In this document: positions 1-8,360 of the stretch, in pieces
Position numbering within the stretch: the stretch's first letter is position 1
How the letters are laid out: every line of letters starts with the position of its first letter
The notes under the pieces: generated by a model
The model's input: only the letters and a program-made list of their open reading frames with translations
What the model was told of the DNA's origin: nothing
Database searches by the model: none
Program-made: the position numbers and the translations under genes
Source of the DNA: Deltaproteobacteria bacterium
GTDB taxonomy: Bacteria; Myxococcota_A; UBA796
Assembly: GCA_002707085.1 (NCBI GenBank)
Contig: PALY01000013.1
Span: 39,337 to 61,089 of the forward strand
DNA length: 21,753 bases
Direction of reading: 5' to 3'

Positions 1-63
1 AATACCTGGCAGTTCTATAGAGATCGGCGTCCAGACGCGTACGATGAATTGGTGGAAAACTAG
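1..63 (+). CDS. possible 3' end of an upstream gene (partial)
   Basis: Reading from base 1 gives a short open frame of 20 residues (ending ELVEN) closed by TAG at 61-63. The composition is charged and protein-like, but another plus-strand frame is also open here, so this is a weak call. The start lies outside the window and no family can be named. If real, it is followed by about 114 bases without a gene before the esterase lipoprotein. Confidence 0.35.
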   Translation, partial: NTWQFYRDRRPDAYDELVEN

Positions 64-167
64 ACCGCCGCATAGCATGTGCCTCGTTTCCCATAGCGAC
101 CTTTAGTGTGGTGGTTTTGTGTATGAACGGGGCATGTATACACGGCCTGCGGTACACTGCAGACAAC

Positions 168-173
168 TGAGGA
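168..173 (+). promoter_or_regulatory. ribosome binding site of the esterase lipoprotein
   Basis: TGAGGA lies 4 bases before the ATG at 178 and supports that start. No convincing -35/-10 pair is seen in 64-167; TATACA near 138 is the only -10-like hexamer and lacks a good -35. Confidence 0.55.
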
Positions 174-177
174 TCCT

Positions 178-1731
178 ATGCGCCTGTCTTTGTTGTGCCT
201 TGCGAGTTCTCTGGTGTTGTCGTGTCAGATGAAACCAGTGTCTGCGCGCTCAGAAATAGATGGCGTGGACTGTGGTGTAGGTACTGAAGAAGTGGATGGA
301 GAGTGTGTTCCGATAGTTCGAGAAGACACGGATGCAGACACGGATGCGGACGCGGATGCGGACGCGGACACGGACGCAGACACGGATGCGGACGTGGATA
401 CTGCCAGCGACACAGGCACAGTTCCTGCGGATGATTCAGCCGAGCCTGAGGACACAGCAGAAGAGACGGGTGACCCTGTAGACCTTCCTGTGGCGCGAGT
501 CTATGTGCTGGCGGGCCAATCCAATATGGACGGAGGGGGGCAGGAAATCTCGTTGCCGGCTTCACTGCGATTGGCTCAGGAGGACGTAAAAATATTTTGG
601 TCGGGATCGCCAGCTTGGCGGTCACTGATGCCGAGCAGCTATTGGTCCAGTGGTTGGGGGACCTATTTTGGACCCGAAGTCACATTCGGTCGAACCGTGG
701 CAGACGCGCTTCCCGATGAAGAAGTGTTTTTGATTAAACACGCAATCGGCGGGACAGCGTTGGCTGACTTTTGGTTCCCGGGCGCAGACTCGACAGATAC
801 AGGCAAAGGTGAAGGCTATACGGGCTTGATGAGTACGTATCGTGAAGCTGTGTCTGTTTTGGAAGACGACGGCTATCGGGTAGAGGTGGCCGGCATGGTG
901 TGGATGCAGGGCGAGTCCGATGCCTACTATGCGCCCTATGCGATCGCTTACGAAGACAACTTGACCCACTTTGTGGATCGCATTCGAGAAGATTTCGACA
1001 CGCCGGACATGCCGTTTGTGATGGGACTCATTGATTGCGAAGGATTGTGTACCTATCGGGAGCCGGTGAGGACCGCTCAATCCGATGTGGCAGCCGCCGA
1101 TCCCATGGTGTGGACCATCGAAACCGAAGATTTGGGGCGGTATCCAGACGATGGGTGGCACTACCATGGGGTAGGCATGCGCGTCATGGGTGAACGCTTT
1201 GCTCAAACCTTGTTGGGCAGCACGCTATCCGCGGTTTCTGAACCCGCTTTTCGCATTACGGGTAGCTATACCTACAGTTGGTATGGGTACTACACTGTCG
1301 GCTATCGATTCAGTGTAGATCACCCGATTGAACTCACGGATTTGGGTTTGTTCGACTTGGGAATGGATGGGCTTTCACACGCTTCAGATATCGGTATTTG
1401 GAATGCTTCTACCGGTGAGTTGTTGGCCACCGAGACATTGCCGGCCACAGAATCGGATGCCAGTCCTTTGATTGGGAACTTCCGATATGTGGCGGTTGCA
1501 CCATTGGTGCTACCACCAGGCGAGTATGTGTTGGGTTCTGAGTCATTTGAAACCCGTCCCGACTTCTATGTCTATGACGCGGTTCATACTGCAGCTTCGG
1601 GTGTCACATGGCTTGAAGGCCGTCATGTTTCTGGCAGTTCACTGAGTTTTCCCACCGTGGTTGCGGGGGCGACAGCGGAGGCCAGTCTGTGGTTTGGCCC
1701 CAACATACTGATGCGCAGACCTTCTGAATAA
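178..1731 (+). CDS. SASA/CE6-type carbohydrate acetylesterase lipoprotein with Asp-rich linker
   Basis: The 517-residue product begins with a lipoprotein signal peptide ending in LVLSC (Cys16), so it should be anchored in the envelope. Residues 50-100 are an Asp/Ala/Thr linker. Residues 107-345 are an SGNH-hydrolase domain of the sialate O-acetylesterase-like (SASA) type: GQSNM at 113-117 carries the nucleophile Ser115, WMQGESD at 242-248 is the conserved central block, and DGWH at 325-328 supplies the Asp/His pair. These residues suggest removal of acetyl groups from an extracellular glycan such as acetylxylan or a sialic acid; the substrate is not determined. Residues 356-517 form a beta-rich C-terminal domain resembling DUF4082-type modules and may bind carbohydrate. 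ATG at 178 has a good SD. The gene appears to stand alone. Confidence 0.85.
   Translation: MRLSLLCLASSLVLSCQMKPVSARSEIDGVDCGVGTEEVDGECVPIVREDTDADTDADADADADTDADTDADVDTASDTGTVPADDSAEPEDTAEETGDPVDLPVARVYVLAGQSNMDGGGQEISLPASLRLAQEDVKIFWSGSPAWRSLMPSSYWSSGWGTYFGPEVTFGRTVADALPDEEVFLIKHAIGGTALADFWFPGADSTDTGKGEGYTGLMSTYREAVSVLEDDGYRVEVAGMVWMQGESDAYYAPYAIAYEDNLTHFVDRIREDFDTPDMPFVMGLIDCEGLCTYREPVRTAQSDVAAADPMVWTIETEDLGRYPDDGWHYHGVGMRVMGERFAQTLLGSTLSAVSEPAFRITGSYTYSWYGYYTVGYRFSVDHPIELTDLGLFDLGMDGLSHASDIGIWNASTGELLATETLPATESDASPLIGNFRYVAVAPLVLPPGEYVLGSESFETRPDFYVYDAVHTAASGVTWLEGRHVSGSSLSFPTVVAGATAEASLWFGPNILMRRPSE
325..411 (+). repeat. in-frame hexanucleotide repeat coding an Asp-Ala/Asp-Thr linker
   Basis: Degenerate GAYGCR / GAYACR hexamers encode alternating D-A and D-T dipeptides between the lipoprotein anchor and the esterase domain. 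Such acidic linkers are common in surface lipoproteins of deltaproteobacterial relatives. The unit is prone to copy-number change without frameshift. Confidence 0.8.
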
Positions 1732-1744
1732 CGAATCTATGGTT

Positions 1745-1780
1745 GTCGCTGGATCTTCAGCCACGCGTGTTTTCGATTTT
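1745..1780 (+). terminator. probable rho-independent terminator after the esterase gene
   Basis: A 7-bp stem with one mismatch (1745-1751 with 1758-1764) has a 6-base loop and is followed by a T-rich stretch, GTTTTCGATTTT. It falls in the 47-base gap between the convergent esterase and hemolysin III genes. Confidence 0.4.
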
Positions 1781-2423
1781 ATACGACCACAAGCCAGACT
1801 GCGTAGTAGTGACAAATGCTGGCTAGAATCACCGCGATGTGAAAAATCTCGTGGTATCCAAACGTTTTTGGCCAGGGGTTGGGTGCCTTTCTTGCGTATG
1901 CGATGGCACCCAATGTGTAGATCACACCGCCCACACAAAGTGGGATCACTACATTCGATCCCAACTGAGTCATCCATTGATAAAACAAGGGTACGGCAAG
2001 CCATCCCATGGCGATGTAGCTCATGGTAGAAATCCACCTCTGACCATGTGGAAGAAAAAGTGTACGAATGATTCCAAGCAGCGCGATGGACCAGATGACT
2101 GGGATGAACAGAGACAGGGATTCACCGCTTGTGGCCAGCAGGAATGGCGTGTACGAGCCAGCGATCAAAACAAAGATCATGGACCGATCAACGCGTTGCA
2201 GTTTCTTTCGTGTGCTTGGTGACCAGTATGGTGTGTGGTAGGTCCCACTGGTGGCCAGAAGTAGAAACAGAGACACGCCATAGGTGATGGCACCAATGGT
2301 CGGTAGGCCGTTTTTCGCAGCCATGATCAGGATGATGGCTGCGGGAATGGCGAATACCGCCGATATCAAATGGCTCCAGCCACGAAGGCGTGGTTTGACT
2401 TTGGCAATAGGCGCGTTGATCAC
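1779..2423 (-). CDS. hemolysin III / PAQR family seven-helix membrane protein
   Basis: The 214-residue hydrophobic protein has about seven membrane helices. It shows the metal-site pattern of the PAQR/hemolysin III superfamily: Ser59-x3-His63, Asp79 and His191-x3-His195 near the C terminus. Members are Zn-dependent ceramidase-like membrane hydrolases or receptors; the bacterial role is poorly defined and the hemolysin name is historical. The length matches the family. The start is a GTG at 2421-2423 with only a weak SD (ACGAG); no in-frame ATG lies nearby, and the first helix starts at about residue 16 as expected. It follows msrB on the same strand after 87 bases that contain a hairpin, so co-transcription is possible but not shown. 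Confidence 0.85.
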   Translation of the reverse strand: MINAPIAKVKPRLRGWSHLISAVFAIPAAIILIMAAKNGLPTIGAITYGVSLFLLLATSGTYHTPYWSPSTRKKLQRVDRSMIFVLIAGSYTPFLLATSGESLSLFIPVIWSIALLGIIRTLFLPHGQRWISTMSYIAMGWLAVPLFYQWMTQLGSNVVIPLCVGGVIYTLGAIAYARKAPNPWPKTFGYHEIFHIAVILASICHYYAVWLVVV

Positions 2424-2471
2424 ATTCAGTCTCGTAGGTGTGTGAAAAATGGGTGGGTGCAGACGATGATT

Positions 2472-2509
2472 GTACCAATGGCAGTCTCAAAAGTCTGAAC
2501 GGTTGGTAC
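2472..2509 (-). repeat. inverted repeat / hairpin between msrB and the hemolysin III gene
   Basis: Perfect 7-bp arms GTACCAA and TTGGTAC enclose a second CAG/CTG pairing. The structure sits immediately 3' of the msrB stop on the minus strand. No U tract follows, so it is more likely an mRNA-stability or partial-termination structure than a complete terminator. Confidence 0.45.
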
Positions 2510-2510
2510 G

Positions 2511-2909
2511 CTAATCGATTGCAGATTCAAATTGTAGGCAGACAGAATTGATGCAGTACCGAAGGCCCGTGGGAGGGGGACCGTCGGGAAAAACGTGGCC
2601 CAGATGAGCATCGCACCGTGAACAGCGAACCTCCGTTCGGATCATCCCATGGGTGGTGTCCCGAATTTCGACCATATTCGCACCGTCGAGTGGTTCAAAA
2701 AAACTGGGCCAACCACATCCGGAGTCAAATTTAGAATCAGACTTGAAGAGAGGAAGATTGCAGCAAATACATCCGAACACACCCACCCGTTTTTCATTCA
2801 GGAAAGCGCCGCTCCATGGTGGCTCGGTTCCCGCCAGGCGGGTCACTTGAAAAGCTTCTGGGCTCAATTGCTCCCGCCATTCAGCATCCGTTTTCTCGAT
2901 CTTCTTCAT
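2511..2909 (-). CDS. msrB: peptide-methionine (R)-S-oxide reductase
   Basis: This 132-residue MsrB reduces methionine-R-sulfoxide in oxidised proteins. Two CxxC pairs, C47/C50 and C96/C99, match the structural zinc site, and the C-terminal RYCINS motif carries the catalytic cysteine C119. GWPSF and HLGHVF are conserved family blocks. ATG at 2907-2909 is chosen because an AGAGGA SD precedes it and it gives normal MsrB length; the frame stays open upstream to 3017, but those residues do not resemble MsrB. There is no signal peptide, so it should be cytosolic. A candidate promoter lies just upstream. Confidence 0.95.
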   Translation of the reverse strand: MKKIEKTDAEWREQLSPEAFQVTRLAGTEPPWSGAFLNEKRVGVFGCICCNLPLFKSDSKFDSGCGWPSFFEPLDGANMVEIRDTTHGMIRTEVRCSRCDAHLGHVFPDGPPPTGLRYCINSVCLQFESAID

Positions 2910-2930
2910 TCTGTCCTCTTGCTTACCGCC

Positions 2931-2959
2931 GTTATACCGAGCGGTGTTTTGAATGAAAC
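2931..2959 (-). promoter_or_regulatory. candidate sigma-70-type promoter of msrB
   Basis: On the minus strand, GTTTCA (2959-2954) and TATAAC (2936-2931) are separated by 17 bases. The -10 matches consensus at 5 of 6 positions and the -35 at 3 of 6. The predicted transcript would start about 15 bases before the msrB ATG. Confidence 0.4.
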
Positions 2960-2991
2960 CGTAGGCCCCTATCGAGTGTAATAGTCCACGC

Positions 2992-3005
2992 TTACATGGA
3001 TGTAA
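2992..3005. promoter_or_regulatory. 14-bp palindrome TTACAT-gg-ATGTAA, possible operator
   Basis: The 6-2-6 inverted repeat lies in the divergent control region between msrB and the NCS1 permease, upstream of the msrB -35 candidate. The size and symmetry fit a dimeric repressor site; no cognate regulator is encoded nearby. Confidence 0.35.
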
Positions 3006-3147
3006 AACATCGCGCACCCTTTACGAAGAACGGTTCGCACCACCCATTTGGCCCACTCAAAAAGGCGCGGAAGTGTGTTTGTGGCGGTGTTGATTGAGGA
3101 AACGTTCTACAATGGGCCGAAGCCGCATTTATTTTGAGGAAACAACC

Positions 3148-4644
3148 ATGTCTGCTCCCACCAATCCAGACCCATCGCTTATCAATGATGACATTCGACC
3201 CACGACCCCTGAAGAGCGGCATTGGTCGGTTTTGAACATGGCCAGCTTATGGATTGGGATGGTGGTTTGTGTGCCGACCTACACATTGGCTGCGGGTCTT
3301 ATCAAAGAAGGGATGAACTGGTGGCAGGCGGTACTCACCATCATGTTGGGAAACATTATTGTGTTGATACCGATGGTTCTCAATGGGCACGCGGGCACCA
3401 AGTTCGGAGTCCCTTTCCCTGTGTTGGCGCGGGCGAGTTTTGGTATCAATGGCGCCCATATTCCGTCCATGCTCCGTGCGTTGGTTGCCTGTGGTTGGTT
3501 TGGTATTCAGACCTGGTTCGGAGGGTTTGCGATTTACCAATTGATCAATGCCCTGTTTGATGGGGTTTTGGAGGGCGACAAGCTTCCATTTCTCGGAATC
3601 AGCGTCTCGGAACTCGGTTGTTTCATTCTGTTTTGGCTGCTGCAATTGGCCGTGATCTACAAAGGCGTCGAGTCCATTCGGGTGTTGGAATCGATTGCTG
3701 CACCGTTCTTGATAGGCATTGGCTTGGTTTTATTGGCCTGGGCATATTTTGCGGCGGGCGGCTTCAGTACGATGCTTGAAATGCCAAGTGCGTTTGATCC
3801 TGGCGGCCCCAAGGAAGGTCAGTTCTGGTCTTTATTTGTCCCGTCCTTGACGGCCATGGTGGGTTTTTGGGCCACCTTGTCCTTGAATATTCCAGATTTT
3901 ACTCGGTACGCAAAGAGTCAACGGGACCAGATCTTAGGACAAGCGATTGGCTTGCCCACCACGATGACGCTGTTCGCCTTTATTAGCGTGGCTGTCACCA
4001 GTGCCACCACGGTGATTTTTGCTGATCCTGTGACCGGTAAACTGGCAGAACCCGTGTGGGACCCCACTGTACTGGCAGGCATGATTGGTGGTGGTGGGAC
4101 CGTTGTGTTGGCCTTGTTGGCCCTTGCTGTAGCGACGCTTTCCACGAATATTGCGGCCAATGTGGTGTCACCTGCCAATGCGCTCATCAACTTGTCTCCA
4201 CGACGGTTTACTTTTCAGATGGGAGGCTACATCACTGCCGGAATCGGGTTTGCCATTTTGCCGTGGAAGTTGATTGCCAGTACAGGCGGCTACATCTTCA
4301 CTTGGCTGGTGGGCTATTCCGCATTGTTGGGACCCATTGTGGGCATCATGATTGTGGACTATTTTTTCATCCGGAAGATGGAATACGATGTCGACGGCCT
4401 GTTCCAGAAGGTGGGTCCATATTGGTATAAAAACGGATTTAATCCGGCGGCACTCATCGCTCTCGTCGTCGCGGTGGCTCCCAATGTGCCTGGGTTCTTG
4501 GCCCAAGCGGGGGTGGTCGAGTCTGTGCCAGATGTCTGGGCTTCCATTTACACCTATGCTTGGTTTGTCGGGTGCTTTTTGGCTGGAGGTATCTACTTCG
4601 TGTTGATGGGTGCAAAGTCAAACGAGGCTGTTGCAGCCAAATGA
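3148..4644 (+). CDS. NCS1 family nucleobase/hydantoin:cation symporter
   Basis: The 498-residue protein has about 12 membrane helices and the sequence signature of nucleobase:cation symporter-1 proteins (Mhp1, PucI, CodB). These include the N-terminal ERHWSVLNMASLWIGM block, a long GNIIVLIPMVLNGHAGTKFGVPFP-like helix-loop (Gly-rich, residues about 70-95), ALVACGWFGIQTWFGG, and LNIPDFTRYAKS in the middle. It probably imports allantoin, hydantoin, uracil, cytosine or a related ring compound with Na+ or H+; no catabolic genes lie beside it to fix the substrate. ATG at 3148 follows TTGAGGA at 7-base spacing. An in-frame ATG at 3112 has a copy of the same SD at 11-base spacing. The gene ends 3 bases from the convergent EamA gene. 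Confidence 0.93.
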   Translation: MSAPTNPDPSLINDDIRPTTPEERHWSVLNMASLWIGMVVCVPTYTLAAGLIKEGMNWWQAVLTIMLGNIIVLIPMVLNGHAGTKFGVPFPVLARASFGINGAHIPSMLRALVACGWFGIQTWFGGFAIYQLINALFDGVLEGDKLPFLGISVSELGCFILFWLLQLAVIYKGVESIRVLESIAAPFLIGIGLVLLAWAYFAAGGFSTMLEMPSAFDPGGPKEGQFWSLFVPSLTAMVGFWATLSLNIPDFTRYAKSQRDQILGQAIGLPTTMTLFAFISVAVTSATTVIFADPVTGKLAEPVWDPTVLAGMIGGGGTVVLALLALAVATLSTNIAANVVSPANALINLSPRRFTFQMGGYITAGIGFAILPWKLIASTGGYIFTWLVGYSALLGPIVGIMIVDYFFIRKMEYDVDGLFQKVGPYWYKNGFNPAALIALVVAVAPNVPGFLAQAGVVESVPDVWASIYTYAWFVGCFLAGGIYFVLMGAKSNEAVAAK

Positions 4645-4647
4645 GGA

Positions 4648-5517
4648 CTATGGTTGATCGGCCCTTTGTTTTTCGACAGGCGGATTGAGAACAACGGTAA
4701 GTCCGGCCCCGACAACAATGGTTCCCCCCAACCACACATGCGGTTCGGGCCATCCCGAAAAGAAGATGACATCCCCTAAGATGCCCCAGATTGGGCCGAT
4801 AAATCGGACCGCAGCCACACGGCTTGCGGACTCCAGTTTGTAGGCCCATGTGATCATCAACTGGCCGATTGTGGCCAGCCCTCCTACCGCACCTACAGCC
4901 CACCAAAGATGGGGTGGAGGCAGGGTGATGGAGCCTTGAACAATCAAAATCGAGATTGCGGACAAAACGCAGACGCCCACTTGAAGCCAAAACACGATCG
5001 CTCCAGACGAATCATTTTTCAAACCCCTAAGTGCGATGTGTGAACCTGCAGAGAACACACTTGCAGCCAAAGCCCACAGACCCCAAACACTTCCTGTGGA
5101 GACGTTGGGGGCCATCAAGATGATGCATCCAGCAAGACCCACAAGAAGCAGTACCCATAATCTGGGATCGGAGCGTTCTTGTTTCCCCAACAGCATGGGG
5201 GCGCCCAATGCAATGAGGACGGGTTGAATCTTTGTGATCATATTTGTGTCGGCAAGAGGCAACTCTTTTAGTGCCGTGAAAAAACAGATCATTGCGATGA
5301 ATCCGAGTCCGAGCCGGATTGCGAAAAGGCCTTTGCGGTGGATGGTTAAACCAGCATTTCGTGCCATCAGGTAAGCGAGTGGTATTGCGATTACACCCCG
5401 CCAAAAGATGAGATCGAGCGTTGTCATTTCTGCGCGTGCGACCTTCACACTTCCAGACATGATGGTGAACACCAAGGTGGCACCAATCATGAGCAGTGGG
5501 CCGCGACGAATGGGCAT
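4648..5517 (-). CDS. EamA/DMT family transporter
   Basis: The 289-residue protein has about ten membrane helices in two EamA repeats, as in RhaT/YdcZ/RarD-type drug/metabolite transporters. The repeats begin near residues 5 and 145, and the conserved FxRxxxAxxL-type segment appears as FWRGVIAIPLAYL. It probably exports or exchanges a small metabolite in the inner membrane. ATG at 5515-5517 lies 2 bases after the stop of the ThrE-type gene, with an AGAAAGG SD inside that gene, so the two are very likely translationally coupled. Pairing with a ThrE exporter suggests amino-acid efflux, which is inference. The frame extends to 5862 but only through antisense-type sequence of the ThrE gene. Confidence 0.9.
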   Translation of the reverse strand: MPIRRGPLLMIGATLVFTIMSGSVKVARAEMTTLDLIFWRGVIAIPLAYLMARNAGLTIHRKGLFAIRLGLGFIAMICFFTALKELPLADTNMITKIQPVLIALGAPMLLGKQERSDPRLWVLLLVGLAGCIILMAPNVSTGSVWGLWALAASVFSAGSHIALRGLKNDSSGAIVFWLQVGVCVLSAISILIVQGSITLPPPHLWWAVGAVGGLATIGQLMITWAYKLESASRVAAVRFIGPIWGILGDVIFFSGWPEPHVWLGGTIVVGAGLTVVLNPPVEKQRADQP

Positions 5518-5519
5518 CT

Positions 5520-6725
5520 TTACAATGCCTTTCTGGGTGGGATTAGCCTTCCGGCGACGACCATTCCCATGACCAAAGAAATGGCCACCATGACCAGTTG
5601 GCCAACCACCTGAGATGCCTCGGCTGTGTTGCCGTCCATGACGTGGCGAATGGATAAGAAGCTCAGACTGCCTGGAACCAAGAAAAGAAGACCCGGCATG
5701 CGAGTGATCGCGGAAGGAAGATTTTTGAGCCGTGCGAATAGATTCGATGAACAGCCAAGTACAAGTCCGCCCATAAATACCGTCGCTTCCGGCCGCATCA
5801 CCATGCTGGAGGCTTCCATGGTTCCAAAGGTCAGGGCGCTCGTGATCAAGATCCAGCCCCATTGGCGAAGCGGGGCTTTAAACAAAATGCTGATGGTCAG
5901 TACGGCTGCGGGGAGGAGAGTCCAACGTACCCATGTGGGCAGCGCTGCAGAGGATTCCGGTAACGCGGTGTCGTTGACCAATTCAAAACCCATCGAATGG
6001 CCAAAGACAACACCAAAGCTCAACATCAAAGCTGACACCAGGGCTGCGCCGAGGCGGGAGACTCCAGCCATCCAGTTGTTGGTGACCAGCTCGGACACCC
6101 CAAGTGTGATTGTGAAGCCAGGTACCAAGACAATGATGGCCCCCAAAATTGCCGCATTTCCATCGGTGGCTGATCCGAGTAATGGAGTGAGGAGTGCGAC
6201 CAGGAATGCAGCCACAAAGCCTCCCAGTGGCAGCAAAAGCTGTTGTTTGCCATAGGTTGCGATCAGTCCCACTGATAATCCCGCGATCATTGCCATGAGA
6301 GCGTCCCCAAGGCCACCGCCAAAGAAGGGGGCTGAAACGGCGGAGGTCAATGCGAAGCTGGCGATTGTGGGCATGGTCCCGAACCGCGGGGGAGCATTCA
6401 TGATGCGGTCGAGTTCCTGGAGTCCTTCTTTGGGGGTTTTCTCTTGTCCTGCAACCTGATTGAAGAGACGATCCAATCGCCGCAAACGGGTGAGATCGAT
6501 GTCGTTATCGTAGACTCTTTCAAGCCGAACATCACTTCGGTCTTCACCCCTAAACTCCATCATAATGATGGACGGTGTTGCCGAGAATACGCCGACTACA
6601 CCGAGGTCTCGACTAAGCAAAGTAAGCACATCCTCTACACGGTGTGCGGGCGCTCCATATCGAGCCAGCGCTTGTCCCAACCGACTCGTGAAGTTCAAAG
6701 TGTCTTGGTATTGTTCCTCAGTCAT
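5520..6725 (-). CDS. ThrE-type threonine/serine exporter family protein
   Basis: The 401-residue protein has the ThrE layout. A cytosolic N-terminal DUF1212 region (about residues 1-115) contains ARYGAPAHRVE and the VVGVFSATPSIIM strand; about ten membrane helices follow, combining PF06738- and PF12821-type halves in one chain. In Corynebacterium ThrE exports threonine and serine by proton antiport; the substrate here is unproven. ATG at 6723-6725 has an AGAGAA SD and sits 17 bases after the oxidoreductase stop. It is the third gene of the djlA-RetSat-ThrE-EamA run. Confidence 0.9.
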   Translation of the reverse strand: MTEEQYQDTLNFTSRLGQALARYGAPAHRVEDVLTLLSRDLGVVGVFSATPSIIMMEFRGEDRSDVRLERVYDNDIDLTRLRRLDRLFNQVAGQEKTPKEGLQELDRIMNAPPRFGTMPTIASFALTSAVSAPFFGGGLGDALMAMIAGLSVGLIATYGKQQLLLPLGGFVAAFLVALLTPLLGSATDGNAAILGAIIVLVPGFTITLGVSELVTNNWMAGVSRLGAALVSALMLSFGVVFGHSMGFELVNDTALPESSAALPTWVRWTLLPAAVLTISILFKAPLRQWGWILITSALTFGTMEASSMVMRPEATVFMGGLVLGCSSNLFARLKNLPSAITRMPGLLFLVPGSLSFLSIRHVMDGNTAEASQVVGQLVMVAISLVMGMVVAGRLIPPRKAL

Positions 6726-6742
6726 GCTGTTCTCTACATTTC

Positions 6743-8329
6743 TTAAATGCGGTCCATCAAGTTCTTTTTGGTGATTGCGGATGCGGTAAGAAAACCACCG
6801 ACCAACGCGCCTGTCACTCCAGCGGTGGAAACATCTTGTCCTGTGAGAAAGAGGCCTTGGATGGGAGTGCGCGGTTGAAGATGACGCTGACTGAACCGTT
6901 CCGGTGAGTGTTCAAGACCATAGATTTCACCTTTTCGGTGGCCTGAAAAGTGTGCGGTGCTGAGAGGGGTAGACAGTTCGCTGTAGTCGACATGTCCTTT
7001 CAGTTGAGGTTCGACGCGGAATAACTCTTCCAGCAGTCGTTCAGTGAACTCCTGCTTGAAGGCCAGGTAGTCGTCTCCTCGCTTCATCCAGCGTGTCTCT
7101 TCCCATTGTGCAAACCATTCGTATGGAGACAAGGTGATGGCTTCTACCGTGCTGCGCTCGGGGTAACGGTTGTCCCAATCCGGATCTTTGGCGGATGGAA
7201 AACTGATGTAGGTCAAAGGCAGCGGGGCGCTTCTGTCGGCCAAGAATCGATGGACGTTTTCATCGTGATCGGGTGACTCTGGATACAGCCAATGGTTCGC
7301 TTTGGGCATGTTCAACGCTTCGGCATTTTGCTTGAAGCCCAAATAGAGGCAGACGTGCGCCCCTGAGCGCGGAATGCGGTCCGTAAAAGGTGTCATGCCA
7401 TGCGCTTCTGCCACGGCGGGTGGGAGCAAGTGCTGGACCGTGTTCATGTAGCCAGCACCGCTGATAACGATGGGTGCGACGAGTCGGCGTCCATCCGCGA
7501 TGGTTACGCCGATCGCTTTACCTTTCTCTACATTGATGGATTCGACGGCGGCTTTGGTCACCACCAATCCGCCGGCAGCGTGGATAACGCTGGCCATGTG
7601 ATCAGCGATGACTCCAGCCCCACCGATGGGGTAGGCGCCGCCTCGGAGGTAGTGGCGAACCAAGATGGCATGCATTCCAAAACTACTTTCTGCCGGAGGG
7701 AGGCCGTAGTCCCCCCATTGTCCACACAAGACACCGATCAACAGTTTGTCGCGTGTAAGTTCTGAGAGAACATCTAAGGTCGTTCGTTTCGCCATTTTCG
7801 CAAAACCTTTCCGCATCATCGTTCCTGCTACAGAGGAAAGCATCTTTGGCATTGCTTTTTCAGCGAGGAACATTCGGTAGGCTTTGCCCGCATCCAGCAC
7901 CATCCGAATGTATGTATCAATGGCGTTGGATTCGTTTGGGAACCATTGAATCAGGTCTTCTCGGAAAGCGTCCGTGCCACACCGGAGCGGGAATTCATCA
8001 TCACCGAAACGAATTCTATCGTACACGTCTCCCATGTCGGCCCATTGGGTTTGACTGTCCGAGACATAGTCGAACATTCTTCGCATCATTGATTGTTCAC
8101 GATTGACTTCGCCGATGTAGTGCAAGCCAACATCCCATTCGTATCCCTTTCGTTTAAATACGTGGGTGAAGCCGCCGGCAACATAGTGTTGCTCCAAGAC
8201 CAATACGCGCTTCCCTTCTTTTGCCAGCACTGCGGCGGCACCCAGGCCACCAGGACCGGAACCCACCACGATTACATCCCATTGTTCATCGAGTGTGGTC
8301 TGCTTGTATGACACGATGGGTTTCGACAT
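6743..8329 (-). CDS. FAD-dependent phytoene desaturase / retinol saturase-like oxidoreductase
   Basis: The 528-residue protein starts with an FAD-binding Rossmann motif GSGPGG (23-28), acidic Glu47 for ribose binding, and the GLHYIG segment (68-73) that marks the RetSat/CrtI/CrtISO group. A C-terminal FAD-contact motif, GLFLTGQDVSTAGVTGAL, lies near residue 500. Relatives desaturate, isomerise or saturate polyenes such as carotenoids and retinol. No other carotenoid gene is in the window, so another hydrophobic isoprenoid or lipid substrate is equally possible. ATG at 8327-8329 follows an AGGGGGA SD, 31 bases after the DjlA-like gene, and 17 bases separate it from the exporter downstream. Confidence 0.88.
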   Translation of the reverse strand: MSKPIVSYKQTTLDEQWDVIVVGSGPGGLGAAAVLAKEGKRVLVLEQHYVAGGFTHVFKRKGYEWDVGLHYIGEVNREQSMMRRMFDYVSDSQTQWADMGDVYDRIRFGDDEFPLRCGTDAFREDLIQWFPNESNAIDTYIRMVLDAGKAYRMFLAEKAMPKMLSSVAGTMMRKGFAKMAKRTTLDVLSELTRDKLLIGVLCGQWGDYGLPPAESSFGMHAILVRHYLRGGAYPIGGAGVIADHMASVIHAAGGLVVTKAAVESINVEKGKAIGVTIADGRRLVAPIVISGAGYMNTVQHLLPPAVAEAHGMTPFTDRIPRSGAHVCLYLGFKQNAEALNMPKANHWLYPESPDHDENVHRFLADRSAPLPLTYISFPSAKDPDWDNRYPERSTVEAITLSPYEWFAQWEETRWMKRGDDYLAFKQEFTERLLEELFRVEPQLKGHVDYSELSTPLSTAHFSGHRKGEIYGLEHSPERFSQRHLQPRTPIQGLFLTGQDVSTAGVTGALVGGFLTASAITKKNLMDRI

Positions 8330-8360
8330 GTTTCCCCCTAGGGTCGCCAGGGTACGTCGG

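Noticed and set aside
325..411. CRISPR-like regular repeat
   Set aside because: The repeats are contiguous hexamers in frame with an acidic linker, without unique spacers.
622..1206. 194-codon minus-strand frame inside the esterase gene
   Set aside because: The plus-strand frame carries the catalytic GQSNM, WMQGESD and DGWH motifs, so the antisense frame is a shadow.
5518..5862. N-terminal extension of the EamA frame over the ThrE gene
   Set aside because: The extra 115 residues are out-of-frame translation of ThrE coding sequence; ATG at 5517 has an SD and starts directly at the first helix.
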